Positions 8,666 through 17,023 of a stretch of 64,000 nt of DNA are shown in pieces. This stretch comes from DASUPK01 sp963795665 (GTDB lineage: Bacteria > Actinomycetota > Thermoleophilia > Solirubrobacterales > 70-9), in NCBI GenBank assembly GCA_963795665.1, contig CAWCIP010000022.1, forward strand, positions 18,825 to 82,824. The letters run 5' to 3'. How positions within the stretch are numbered: position 1 is the stretch's first letter; every line of letters starts with the position of its first letter. The position numbers and the translations under genes are program-made. The notes under the pieces are model-generated. The model worked only from the letters and a program-made list of their open reading frames with translations, searched no databases and was not told the DNA's origin.

Positions 8666-8965
8666 ATGTCCAACGCGAAGCCGATCGAACGCGCCCTCGA
8701 CCTGCTCGGCAGGCGCTGGGCCCTCCGCCTGGTCTGGGAGCTGAGGCGCAGCACGCTGACCTTCTCGGAGCTCCGCGAGCGGACGGGGATAAGCCCGTCG
8801 GTTCTGTCGGCGCGGCTCGGCGAGCTGGTCGACGGCGGCGTGTTGGAACGGGACGGCGGCCGGCGCTATCGCCTCAGCGGCCGGGGGCGCGAGCTTGCCC
8901 GTCTGCTCTACGAGCTCAACAGATGGGCCGAGCAACAGGATCAATCGGGTCGCGCCCTCTCGTAA
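8666..8965 (+). CDS. HxlR-family winged-helix regulator
   Basis: 99 residues. The order IERALDLLGRRWALRLVWELR - TFSELRERTGISPSVLSARLGELVDGGVLERD - RRYRLSGRGRELARLLYELNRWA is the HxlR winged helix from end to end. The usual redox-sensing cysteine near the N-terminus is absent, so it probably responds to a ligand rather than to thiol-reactive compounds. Two perfect palindromes sit just upstream. No divergent target gene is present. Confidence 0.88.
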   Translation: MSNAKPIERALDLLGRRWALRLVWELRRSTLTFSELRERTGISPSVLSARLGELVDGGVLERDGGRRYRLSGRGRELARLLYELNRWAEQQDQSGRALS

Positions 8966-8976
8966 GGCCCTCGCAT

Positions 8977-8982
8977 TATCCT
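8977..8982 (+). promoter_or_regulatory. -10 box TATCCT, seven bases before GTG 8990
   Basis: Position matches the leaderless TANNNT-start arrangement seen at many genes in this window; no Shine-Dalgarno sequence is present. Confidence 0.4.
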
Positions 8983-8989
8983 CGCTGAA

Positions 8990-9772
8990 GTGAGCTCGCC
9001 TGAGCTAAGCGTCGTCTGCAAGAACTGCGGCGAGGAGGTCAGCCCGTACGTCACCGAGTGTCCGTACTGCGGCACGCGCCTCCGCAAGCGCGCACCGAAG
9101 CTCGAGCTCCGCGACGACGAGCTCACCCCGCGGCAGTCGCGCCGTACACGGAGGCGGCTCGCCCGGGCGCAGCGGATGGACCGGGTCGCGGAGCGGCCCT
9201 ACGCCGTGCTCGCCGCGATCGTCGTCCCGGCCCTGATCGTGTTGGTGCGCGTCGCGAGCCCGTCCCTCGACACCTTCGGCCTCGGCGGGATCCTCGGGCC
9301 GGTCGGGCCGGACTGGTGGCGCTACCTGGCCGCCCCCTTCGTCTATCCCGACATCGGCTACCTGTTCGTGGCCTCGGTCGGCATCGCCATGTTCGGCGTT
9401 CCCGTCGAGCAGCGCCTCGGCACTGTCCCGACCGCGATCCTGATCGTCGCCTGCGGCGCCCTCGGGATGCTCGCGGCCGACGCGATGGAGACGGCCTTCG
9501 CGCCGAGCAATGACGTCCTCTACGCGGCCGGCGGCAACGGGATCGCACTCGGCCTGCTCGCCTGCTGGGCGGTCATCCGCGGCGCAGAGGTCCGCTCCCA
9601 GCCCGGTGAGCATGTCGAGGTGATCGGCGCGGCCGTTGCGGCCGCCGTCCTGATCCTGCTGCCCCTCGTGGACGACTTCGCGAACGTATTCGCCGGGCTC
9701 GGCGGCGCACTTGTCGGCGCCGCCTGCGGGCTCGTCGCGTCCTACGCCCGCCGGGAGCGGCACCCCGGGTAG
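8990..9772 (+). CDS. Zinc-ribbon rhomboid-like membrane protein lacking the protease dyad
   Basis: 260 residues. C10-x2-C13 and C24-x2-C27 form an N-terminal zinc ribbon; a basic linker (50-68) leads to six hydrophobic segments (about 71-250). The arrangement WWRYLAAPFVYPDIGYLFVASVGIAMFG-EQRLG is that of rhomboid TM1-TM2. However the active-site GxSG is GGNG (181-184; Asn183 for Ser) and the usual His before the GG of the last helix is G236, so catalysis is not expected. It would be a pseudoprotease, perhaps binding membrane clients. The O-methyltransferase gene follows after 12 bp. Confidence 0.75.
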   Translation: MSSPELSVVCKNCGEEVSPYVTECPYCGTRLRKRAPKLELRDDELTPRQSRRTRRRLARAQRMDRVAERPYAVLAAIVVPALIVLVRVASPSLDTFGLGGILGPVGPDWWRYLAAPFVYPDIGYLFVASVGIAMFGVPVEQRLGTVPTAILIVACGALGMLAADAMETAFAPSNDVLYAAGGNGIALGLLACWAVIRGAEVRSQPGEHVEVIGAAVAAAVLILLPLVDDFANVFAGLGGALVGAACGLVASYARRERHPG

Positions 9773-9784
9773 CCTCCACCTGGC

Positions 9785-10441
9785 TTGGCCGCCGACAAGT
9801 TCATCTCGATCACCCCGGAGCTCCACCGCTACTCGGTGTCGCACAGCTCGTTCCGCGATGGAGTCGTCCCGGAGGTGGAGCAGGCCGGGGAGGACATGGG
9901 AGATCTCGCGGAGATGCAGATCGCCGGAGATCAGGCCGCGTTCATGACGATCGTCGTCGCGGCGATCGGCGCCCGCGACGCGCTCGAGATCGGCACCTTC
10001 CTCGGCTACGGCGCGATCGCGCTCGCCCGAGGGCTGCCGGACGACGGACGCCTCGTCTGCTGCGAGCTCGACGACGGATACGCGAGCCGGGCTCGCGAGC
10101 ACCTGGAGAAGGCGGGTCTGGCCGGCAAGGTCGACTTCCGCATCGGCCCCGCGCTGGAGAGCCTCCGCTCGATGGACGCCTCCGAGCAGTTCGACTTCGC
10201 CTTCATCGACGCGGACAAGACGGAGTACGTCGACTACTTCGAGGAGACGCTGTCCCGCATGCGGCCGAACGGCCTGATCATGCTCGACAACACGCTGCGC
10301 AACGGCACGGTCCTCGACCCCGGTGACTCGGATGCCGCGCGGGTCACGGCCGAGCTCAACGATCGGCTGGCGGATGACGACCGGGTGGACGTGGCGCTGC
10401 TCGGTGTCGCGGACGGCATCACCCTGGTCCGCAAGCGCTAG
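9785..10441 (+). CDS. SAM-dependent O-methyltransferase (catechol/caffeoyl-CoA OMT type)
   Basis: 218 residues from TTG 9785. The AdoMet loop is ALEIGTFLGYGAIALARGL, followed by the acidic CCELDD and the metal-binding FDFAFIDADKTEYVDYFE and LIMLDNTLRNG, which together define the Mg-dependent class I OMT family (Methyltransf_3). Substrates in this family are usually catechols, but actinobacterial members are broad. Small gaps to the neighbours on both sides (12 and 7 bp) suggest a common transcript with the rhomboid-like and acetyltransferase genes. Confidence 0.88.
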   Translation: MAADKFISITPELHRYSVSHSSFRDGVVPEVEQAGEDMGDLAEMQIAGDQAAFMTIVVAAIGARDALEIGTFLGYGAIALARGLPDDGRLVCCELDDGYASRAREHLEKAGLAGKVDFRIGPALESLRSMDASEQFDFAFIDADKTEYVDYFEETLSRMRPNGLIMLDNTLRNGTVLDPGDSDAARVTAELNDRLADDDRVDVALLGVADGITLVRKR

Positions 10442-10448
10442 GCCCGCG

Positions 10449-11213
10449 GTGGCGGTTCCTCTGGACGACGCCCGGTGGCTCGAGCTGATCCGGGCCTCGA
10501 TGCCTCCCTTCTGGTCCCTGCTCGCGGAGAGCACGGGCGGGAGCGTGTGGCGGCGGGACGGCGTCATCGCGGCGGTCGTGCCGGGCTCGCCGAAGCGCTC
10601 CTTCTTCAACTCGGTCCTCTACTCCGATCCCGAGGCGGTGGTCGCCTCGATCGGCGATCTCGCGGACCTCTACTCGGAGGCGGGCGTCGATGCCTGGACG
10701 GTGTGGGTTCCCGAGGCCGACGCGGACGTGGCTGAGGCGCTCGAGGCAGCCGGCCACAAGCTCGATGCCACCCCCCGGGCGATGGCTATGCCCATCGGCG
10801 AGCTGGCGGCTCCCGAGCCCGACCCGGAGGTCGAGATCCGAGAGGAGCCGGACTACGACGTTGTCTCGAGAATCAACGAGGTCGCCTACGGGTTTGCGCC
10901 CGGCGAGTTCCCGGTGATGCGAGGAGACCTCTCCGCCCTGCGGACCTATCTGGGCTCGATCGGCGGCGAGACGGTCGGGTGCGCCGGCGCGTTCGCGCAC
11001 GGCGGCGACTGCGAGATCGTCTTCGTCGCGGTCCTGCCGGAGGGCCGCGGGCGCGGGATCTCAGGGCGGCTGATGGCCCGGGCGCTCGCCGACGCGGCCG
11101 AGCAGGGACTGGAGACGACCACCCTGCAGGCGACCAAGCTCGGCTATCCCGTCTACGTCAAGCTCGGCTACGCCGACTACGGCGAGCTGCAGATGTGGGA
11201 GCGACGGAAGTAG
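10449..11213 (+). CDS. GNAT-family N-acetyltransferase
   Basis: 254 residues from GTG 10449. The second half carries the acetyl-CoA site: IVFVAVLPEGRGRGISGRLMARALADA, then LQATKLGYPVYVKLGYADYGELQMWE. The first half (FWSLLAESTGGSVWRRDGVIAAVVP...) is a degenerate second GNAT-like domain, as in tandem-GNAT proteins. Acceptor unknown. Its TAG stop is also the first half of the -10 box of the next gene. Confidence 0.82.
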   Translation: MAVPLDDARWLELIRASMPPFWSLLAESTGGSVWRRDGVIAAVVPGSPKRSFFNSVLYSDPEAVVASIGDLADLYSEAGVDAWTVWVPEADADVAEALEAAGHKLDATPRAMAMPIGELAAPEPDPEVEIREEPDYDVVSRINEVAYGFAPGEFPVMRGDLSALRTYLGSIGGETVGCAGAFAHGGDCEIVFVAVLPEGRGRGISGRLMARALADAAEQGLETTTLQATKLGYPVYVKLGYADYGELQMWERRK

Positions 11214-11216
11214 GGT
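11211..11216 (+). promoter_or_regulatory. -10 box TAGGGT, six bases before GTG 11223
   Basis: The box overlaps the stop codon of the acetyltransferase gene, so the next gene may have its own leaderless transcript in addition to readthrough. Confidence 0.45.
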
Positions 11217-11222
11217 GCGCCG

Positions 11223-11549
11223 GTGGCGCGAGGGCCATACAGCGACGAGCAGATCGACGCCGCGATAGACGCCATCTCCGATCCGGAGGTCTTCAAGGAC
11301 GCCGAGCGACAGGTGGCTCGGGCGGCGCCGCGGCTGCAGAAGATCCTCGCGGAGGCACTCGGAGCCGGCGGGTGGTTCGGCGAGTCCCATGACGCCGAGG
11401 CCCTCAAGGCCGCGACCGTGCCGGACGAGGAGGCCCGGCTCACGGCGGTCCGCACGCTGCTGGCCGAGGAGGCCCGGATGGGGATGTTGGTGGGCGTCGC
11501 AGTAGGGTGGGCGCTCGCGGAGAGACTTGCCGAGCAACAGGAGGAGTAG
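11223..11549 (+). CDS. Hypothetical helical protein
   Basis: 108 residues, GTG start. The sequence is mostly helical: SDEQIDAAIDAISDPEVFKDAERQVARAAPRLQKILAEAL, a short Gly-rich WFGESHDAEAL, then RLTAVRTLLAEEARMGMLVGVAVGWALAERLAEQQEE, whose last part is amphipathic or weakly membrane-seeking. No cysteine or metal motif. It lies 5 bp before the dienelactone hydrolase gene and probably shares its transcript. Family not recognised. Confidence 0.6.
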   Translation: MARGPYSDEQIDAAIDAISDPEVFKDAERQVARAAPRLQKILAEALGAGGWFGESHDAEALKAATVPDEEARLTAVRTLLAEEARMGMLVGVAVGWALAERLAEQQEE

Positions 11550-11554
11550 ATCGA

Positions 11555-12241
11555 ATGCCAGACGTCGAATTCGAGGCGAACGGAGGTACAGCGAAGGGCT
11601 ACCTGGCGGAGCCCGACGGCGAGGGTCCCGGGCTCGTCGTGCTGGGGGAGTGGTGGGGCCTGGATGACAACGTCCGCGGCATCGCCGACAGCTTCGCCAG
11701 GGAAGGCTTCGTGGCGCTCGCGCCGGACCTGTACGGCGGAAACACGACGGAGGAGCCCGACGAGGCTCAGAAGCAGTTGATGGCGATGAACATGGAGGAG
11801 GCCGAGAAGGACATGCGGGGCGCGGTCAAGTACGTCCTCGACCACCCCAAGTGCAACGGCGAGGTCGGCTCGGTCGGGTTCTGCGCCGGCGGCGGGCTCT
11901 CGGTCTGGGCGGCCGCCTCGAACCCGCAGATCGGCGCGGCGGTCACCTACTACTACGTCATGCCTCACGGGAAGCCGGACTTCTCGAACATCAAGGCGCC
12001 GGTGCTGGGCCACTTCGGGACCAATGACGACTTCATCTCGGTCGACGACGCCAAGGCGCTCGAGCAGGAGCTGCAGGCCGCCGGAGTGGACGCGGCCTTC
12101 GAGTACTACGAGGGTGGCGGCCACGCGTTCGCCAACGACCACAACCGGCTGGGTACCTACGACCAGGCGCACGCGGCGAAGGCTTGGGAGCGCACAACCT
12201 CGTTCCTGAAGGAGCACCTCGGCAGGAACGGCTCGAGCTAG
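11555..12241 (+). CDS. Dienelactone hydrolase family protein
   Basis: 228 residues. Alpha/beta hydrolase with the Cys nucleophile elbow GFCAGG (C110), the acid FGTNDDF (D158/D159) and the base GGGHAF (H190); Glu32 in GEWWGL matches the residue that tunes Cys110 in dienelactone hydrolases. The classical enzyme opens dienelactone in chloroaromatic breakdown, but most family members act on unknown esters. GGAGG nine bases upstream supports ATG 11555. No other aromatic-degradation genes are adjacent. Confidence 0.9.
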   Translation: MPDVEFEANGGTAKGYLAEPDGEGPGLVVLGEWWGLDDNVRGIADSFAREGFVALAPDLYGGNTTEEPDEAQKQLMAMNMEEAEKDMRGAVKYVLDHPKCNGEVGSVGFCAGGGLSVWAAASNPQIGAAVTYYYVMPHGKPDFSNIKAPVLGHFGTNDDFISVDDAKALEQELQAAGVDAAFEYYEGGGHAFANDHNRLGTYDQAHAAKAWERTTSFLKEHLGRNGSS

Positions 12242-12246
12242 CCGGC

Positions 12247-12546
12247 CTAGTCAGTCTGCGGACCGCGCCGGAACCAGACCGAGCGGTCCTTCCAGTCGTG
12301 CGCCATCAGCACACCGCCCGCCAGGGTCCAGGCGAGCGCGCGGCTCGACTCGGAAACGGCGCGCCGCGAGTTGCGCCAGCCCGGCGGTCGCGACGGCGAT
12401 GCCTGTGAGCCCGTGGTGGAGGCGCTGCCCCCCGATCCAGAGCCGTCGCAGCTCGGGGTCGATCCCGACGATCCGGTTTCCGAGGGGTCCAGGGCTTCAT
12501 CGACCTCAGGTGTCTCATCGGATCGGGGAGTCGTGCCGATCAGCAC
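12247..12546 (-). pseudogene. Broken small membrane protein gene
   Basis: Three frames carry consecutive protein-like pieces on the minus strand: an N-terminal TPEVDEALDPSE, then RIVGIDPELRRLWIGGQRLHHGLTGIAVATAGLAQLAARR in a second frame, then ALAWTLAGGVLMAHDWKDRSVWFRRGPQTD in the first again, ending at TAG. Joined, they give a ~100-residue protein with two membrane segments. Two single-base frame changes (about 12,480 and 12,345) are needed. It could be a real small gene hit by assembly indels. Family unknown. Confidence 0.5.
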
Positions 12547-12625
12547 AAGACTCGGTATTCCGATGGTGATCTCCTGCTCAGACGGACGAGCCTGCGGAAA
12601 CTGGCCAGCCAGCCAGTCCGTGCGC

Positions 12626-12631
12626 TAGGGT
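12626..12631 (+). promoter_or_regulatory. -10 box TAGGGT, six bases before ATG 12638
   Basis: Leaderless arrangement; no Shine-Dalgarno is present upstream of the R2lox-like gene. Confidence 0.5.
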
Positions 12632-12637
12632 GCGGAC

Positions 12638-13564
12638 ATGAGCACTCAGACCGGACCGTCGCGCGCCGGCCGCGAGGACTTCAAGGCGACCTCCGACCCC
12701 GCCCTCCAGGAAGGGGGCCGGAGCGACGTCAAGCTCCTCGACTACACCCAGCTCTACAACCTCTGGGAGAAGCAGCAGTGGCTCACCCAGGACCTCGACT
12801 TCTCGCAGGACCGGGTCGACTGGCACGAGCGGATCCCGGAGGAGGAGCGCTTCCAGCGGATGTACGGGCTCTCGAGCTTCTTCATCGGCGAGCAGAAGGT
12901 CGCCGACGAGCTCGGCCCGATCATGCGCGCGGCCCCGACCGAGGCGCAGCGGATCTTCCTCTGCACCCAGATCGCCGACGAGGCTCGCCACGTCCGGTTC
13001 TTCGACCGGTTCTTCAGCGAGGTCGGTGTGCTCGAGGGGTCCGACGATCTCCCGCAGCGGCTCGCGGCGCTCGAGGAGCACGTCAACGACGCCTTTCACA
13101 CGCTCTTCGACGACCTGTTGAAGAGCCGGGTCGACCGGCTCGCTCAGGAGCCCGAGGACCTGGACGCCCTGGTGGAGGCGGTGACGCTCTACCACATGGT
13201 CATCGAGGGGATGCTTGCCCTGACGGGCCAGCACTTCATCATCGACTACAACGAGCGGATGGGGACGCTGCCTGGCTTCGTCGAGGGCTTCTCCAATGTG
13301 GCGCGCGACGAGCACCGCCACATCGCCTTCGGCGTCCGCTTCCTGACCGATTGCGTCAAGGCGGACGACCGCTACCGCGAGGTCATCCAGAAGATGCTCG
13401 AGCAGTCCCTACCGGTCGCGGACGGTGTGATCGAACCGCCGTGGCCCGAGGAGGAGGACAACACGGAGCTGTTCGGTGCGAGCCGCGAGGAGACGCACGC
13501 GTTCGCCGCCCAGGCCCTGACCCGGCGGCTCAAGGTCATCGGGCTGGTGCCCGCTACCGCCTGA
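12638..13564 (+). CDS. R2-like ligand-binding oxidase (R2lox-type Mn/Fe protein)
   Basis: 308 residues, ferritin-like fold related to ribonucleotide reductase R2. All six metal ligands are visible: E85 (FIGEQK), E115 and H118 (DEARH), E190 (VIEGMLALTG), E225 and H228 (DEHRH). The residues that form the Val-Tyr ether crosslink in R2lox are also present and correctly spaced: V88 (E+3) and Y185 (five before E190). No R1 subunit is nearby, which fits R2lox rather than class I RNR. Known R2lox proteins bind a fatty acid and a Mn/Fe cofactor; the physiological substrate is unknown. Its 3' end overlaps the convergent sigma factor gene. Confidence 0.83.
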   Translation: MSTQTGPSRAGREDFKATSDPALQEGGRSDVKLLDYTQLYNLWEKQQWLTQDLDFSQDRVDWHERIPEEERFQRMYGLSSFFIGEQKVADELGPIMRAAPTEAQRIFLCTQIADEARHVRFFDRFFSEVGVLEGSDDLPQRLAALEEHVNDAFHTLFDDLLKSRVDRLAQEPEDLDALVEAVTLYHMVIEGMLALTGQHFIIDYNERMGTLPGFVEGFSNVARDEHRHIAFGVRFLTDCVKADDRYREVIQKMLEQSLPVADGVIEPPWPEEEDNTELFGASREETHAFAAQALTRRLKVIGLVPATA

Positions 13565-15261
13565 CCTTCTTCTTCTGTGCCTTGTGCTTCTTGGGGGCCG
13601 AGTAGGACAGCGGCTTCACGCTGCCGCTCGACGATCGCGCCCGTCGCACCGGTCTCGGTGGGGGCTGGTGCGGGCGGTGGTGCGGTGCAGCTGCTCGGCG
13701 CTCCGGCGTCGGTGACGCCGTCGCCGTCCGCGTCGCAGGTGGCGGGCTCCACGCCCGTGGTGACCGGGCCGGTCTGGGCCGGAGTGTTCGGCTGGGAGTC
13801 GCTGTTGGCGACGGCGTTCTTGTGGTGATGGTGCTTGCCCGTCGTTACGGCCGCGGTGGTGCCGCCGGTTTGCGCGCCCGCCGCCGCGGCCGGGTCCGTC
13901 GGCTGCGGCGGGACCGTGACCGTGTCCGGCGGTGCGGTCGCCGCCGGCGCCGCGGTCGGAGGCGTCTGGGCCGCGGCCGCGTCCGGAGTCGCCGTGGCGT
14001 CGGTCTTGGGCGGGACCCCGATCTTCGTCAGCTTGCTGCGGTCGACCACCTTGTGCTTCGCGGGAGCGGGCTTGGAAGGATGATCTGAGACGTTCTGGAT
14101 CTCCGCAGCGCCGCCGGCGATGATCGCGGCGGTCGCGATGCCCGCTGCCGCCTTGGTGCCGATCGCGGCGGCGGCGCCACCGGCCGCCGTCATTGCGCCT
14201 CCGCCCGCGGCCGCACCGCCGGCCGCGGCGGCTCCGCCGATCGCGGCCGTGCTGCCGGCTGCCGCCGCGCCGGCCCCGGCCGCTCCGGCACCCGCCGCGC
14301 CGGCACCAGCAGCGCCGGCAGCACCGGCACCTGCAGCGCCCGCACCCGCCGCGCCCGCACCTGCACCAGCCGCGCCTGCACCGGCGCCAGCGCTCGCAGC
14401 GCCGCCGCCGCCCGCGCCCGCGGCCGCGCCGCCACCGCCACCGCCGAACAGGCCGGTGAGTTTGGCGACCAGCGCTCCCTTGAGCAGGAGCAGCGGACCG
14501 GCGGGGAAGATCGCGGCAAGCGCCTTGGTGTCGGAGCGAAGCTGTGTACGGAACTCGCGGCAGGGATCGCAGGACTTCAGGTGGCGGCGAACCGGCCCGG
14601 AGACCTTGGCGATGCCCTCGGCGGCCTCTGCGAGCTCCAGGCGGACGTCGTCGCAAGTGAGCTGGCGGGCCTGGCTCGACTCGGCCAGGGCGATCCTGGC
14701 ACGGACGAGCAGGCTCTTGACGCCGGGCACTGTCGTGTCCATCGCCTGAGCGATCTCCTCATAGCTCATCGCGTCGATCTCGCGGAGCAGGAGCGCGGAG
14801 CGCTGCGTCTCGGGCAGGTGGGAGACGTCGTCGAGAAGGTTGCGGAACTCCTCGCGGTTCTGGACCCGCTCGAGCGTGGTCACTCCGTTCATATGGGGGT
14901 GGGTGTCCATCGTGTCCTGGCCGTCCGCGGTCGGCTTGCGAAGGTGGTTGAGTGAGCGGTTGCGCGCGATCCGGTAGAGCCAGGGCCGCACGGCGATCGG
15001 CCGCTCGTCGGCGACCATCGCGTTGTAGGCGGCGACGAAGACCTCCTGGAGCACGTCCTCCGCGTCCTCGGTCGACCCGAGCATCTGGCGACAGAAGCCG
15101 AGGAGGCGCGACTGGTAGCGCTCGACGAGTGCGTCGAAGGCGTGCTGGTGGCCCTTTCGGGTCAGCGCGACGAGATTCTCGTCAGCCTGAAAGCGGAGGA
15201 GGGGCGATCGCCGGGCGAAGAGCCCGCGTCGCTGTGCGTGTGTGAGAGTTGAGGCTTCCAA
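13554..15261 (-). CDS. ECF sigma factor fused to ZAS-type zinc motif, Gly/Ala tract, membrane segment and TSP3-like tail (one frameshift)
   Basis: TTG start at 15261. Sigma region 2 (about 40-107, RPWLYRIARNRSLNHLRK) and region 4 (145-195, SYEEIAQAMDTTVPGVKSLLVRAR) are complete. Then C203...H227-x3-C231-x2-C234 reproduces the zinc-binding motif of anti-sigma factors in the same chain. A Gly/Ala repeat (273-365), a membrane-like span (367-388), a Pro/Ala/Thr linker and CDADGDGVTD (509-518), a thrombospondin-type-3 calcium loop, follow. The uninterrupted frame runs antisense to 13372, but the other frame ends naturally (APKKHKAQKKKVRR, stop 13554), so a one-base indel near 13,635 is likely. Regulates unknown genes. 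Confidence 0.8.
14193..14460 (-). repeat. GC-only low-complexity tract encoding Gly/Ala repeats
   Basis: Imperfect GCx/GGx codon repeats inside the sigma factor gene encode AGAGAAG-like units. The tract is prone to slippage and is a plausible place for length variation between strains. Confidence 0.7.
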
Positions 15262-15448
15262 ACCGGGGGGTGGGGGATTACGAAGCTGCTCTCCTTCCCC
15301 ACCGGGAACACGGTAGCAGCGGATCTGTTGCGCTCTCCAAGGGCTTAATGCCCCCGAAACGTACTCGTTAGACCCGGGATTAACCCGCTATTTGCGGGAG
15401 ATCTCTCCTCGAGACGTCGCGATGATCGCCGATAGGCCTAAGGGAGGC

Positions 15449-16924
15449 CTAAGCCGCCAGTCGCTCGGCGGGCTCGGCCTCGATCCCGACCGCAGCGCCC
15501 TCCTCGATCTCGCTCTCGATCTCCTCGGCATTCGGCATGCGCAGGGCGAAGATCGCGAGCAGCAGGCCGATCGCCGCCGCCCCTGCGGCGATCAGGAAAG
15601 CGAGGTGGTAGCCGCCGCTGAGCGCCTGGGTGGCGCCTTCCCCGGCCGAGCGGAGCGCGTCGGTCCGGTCGGTGGCGATCGTCCCCAGGGCCGCCAGTCC
15701 GATCGCGGCCGAGAGCTGGATGGAGACCTGGATCGTCCCCGACGCGAGGCCGGCGTCCTTGGACGGCACGTCCTCCATCGCGATCATCATCAGCGGCGGG
15801 TTGGCGGCCCCGAAGCCGAGACCGAGCACCGCCAGCGAGGCGAAGATCGCCGGGAAGTAGGGGGTCGACTGCTCGATCTGCGAGAAGAGGAGCAGCCCCA
15901 CGACCGGTCCCGCGATGCCGACGACGAGCGTCCGCTTGGGACCGAAGCGCTCGACCAGCCGGGCGGCCAGGCCGGCCGACATGGTCGCCAGGGAGACGCT
16001 CATCGCCATGAAGGCGAGGCCGATCTGAACCGGGCTCATGCCGCGGACGTGCTCGAAGTAGAGCGCGCCGAGGAAGAAGGTCGAGTAGGCGCCGGTGACC
16101 AGAAAGCCTCTGACCAGGTTGGCGGTGACCAGGCTGCGCAGGCCGAGGACCCGCAGCGGCATGATCGGATTCGAGATCCGTGCCTCGAGCGCGACGAACG
16201 CGGCCAGCAGCAGCGCGGCGGCGCCGGCCAGGATGAGGGTCCGCTCGCCGGTCCAGCCCCACTCCGGGATCTTGATCAGGGCGTAGATCAGCGCGATCGA
16301 CGAGGCCGTGATCAGGACGGAGCCGAGCCAGTCGATCCGCTCGCCGGCGGCCAATCCCTCGTTCTCCGCGATCAGCGAGCGCCCCAGCAGGTAGGTGACC
16401 GCGCCGATCGGCAGGTTGACGAAGAAGATCCAGTGCCAGCTGATCGCCTCCGTCAGGGCGCCCCCGAGCAGCAGGCCGAGGGAGGCGCCACCGGCGATCA
16501 CGAAGGTGTAGAGGCTCATCGCCTTCGCCCGCTCGCTCGGCCGTGGGAACTCGACGGCGATGATCGCGATGATCACCGCGGAGGTGAGCGCCGCGGCGGC
16601 GCCCTGCAGGAAGCGGGCGGCGACCAGCGCCCCGCCGCTCGGCGCGATGCCGCAGAGCAGCGAGGCGGCGGTGAAGGCGGCGACGCCGAGGAGGAAGACG
16701 CGCTTCCGCCCGAACAGGTCGCCGAGCCGACCCGCCAGCAGGAGGAGGCTGCCGAAGGTGATCAGGTAGCCGTCGACGACCCAGGTCAGGCTCGACTGGC
16801 TGAAGTGGAGGTCCGACTGGATCGAGGGGAGGGCGACGTTGACGATCGTCGTGTCGAGGATGATCATCAGCTGCCCCAGGCAGACGACGAAGAGAGCGAT
16901 CCACCTGCGGCGGTCCGAATTCAT
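15449..16924 (-). CDS. MFS drug exporter, DHA2/EmrB-QacA type
   Basis: 491 residues from ATG 16924, 14 hydrophobic segments. Motifs: LDTTIVNVALPSI (motif D1 of 14-TM exporters), GRLGDLFGRKRVF (motif A), and RFLQGAAAAL (motif B). A GTG 13 codons upstream is in frame but lies inside the -10 box, so I prefer the ATG. It exports cationic or amphipathic drugs in homologues. It is divergent from a MarR regulator with a palindrome overlapping its promoter, the standard repressor-exporter layout. Confidence 0.88.
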   Translation of the reverse strand: MNSDRRRWIALFVVCLGQLMIILDTTIVNVALPSIQSDLHFSQSSLTWVVDGYLITFGSLLLLAGRLGDLFGRKRVFLLGVAAFTAASLLCGIAPSGGALVAARFLQGAAAALTSAVIIAIIAVEFPRPSERAKAMSLYTFVIAGGASLGLLLGGALTEAISWHWIFFVNLPIGAVTYLLGRSLIAENEGLAAGERIDWLGSVLITASSIALIYALIKIPEWGWTGERTLILAGAAALLLAAFVALEARISNPIMPLRVLGLRSLVTANLVRGFLVTGAYSTFFLGALYFEHVRGMSPVQIGLAFMAMSVSLATMSAGLAARLVERFGPKRTLVVGIAGPVVGLLLFSQIEQSTPYFPAIFASLAVLGLGFGAANPPLMMIAMEDVPSKDAGLASGTIQVSIQLSAAIGLAALGTIATDRTDALRSAGEGATQALSGGYHLAFLIAAGAAAIGLLLAIFALRMPNAEEIESEIEEGAAVGIEAEPAERLAA

Positions 16925-16961
16925 CGCTAGTGTGTTGGTCGTAGGCTCCACGAGGATCGTC

Positions 16962-16997
16962 ACTATATCAGGGATTATCTCTCGGTCAAGGATAATC
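16962..16997 (-). promoter_or_regulatory. MFS promoter overlapped by a MarR-type operator
   Basis: On the minus strand TTGACC and TATAGT are 16 bp apart and drive the exporter. GATTATC (16973-16979) and GATAATC (16991-16997) form a perfect inverted repeat covering the promoter spacer and -35 region. MarR binding there would block the exporter. Confidence 0.65.
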
Positions 16998-17023
16998 TTC
17001 GAGGCAGGCTACGATTGGGAGAG

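Noticed and set aside
13372..13553. C-terminal extension of the sigma factor gene to 13372
   Set aside because: It runs antisense through the end of the R2lox-like gene with no protein-like features; the alternative frame ends in a sensible basic tail at 13554.
15392..16930. A 512-codon plus-strand ORF opposite the MFS exporter
   Set aside because: Composition is GC-biased shadow of the exporter; the minus-strand frame has the membrane and motif pattern.
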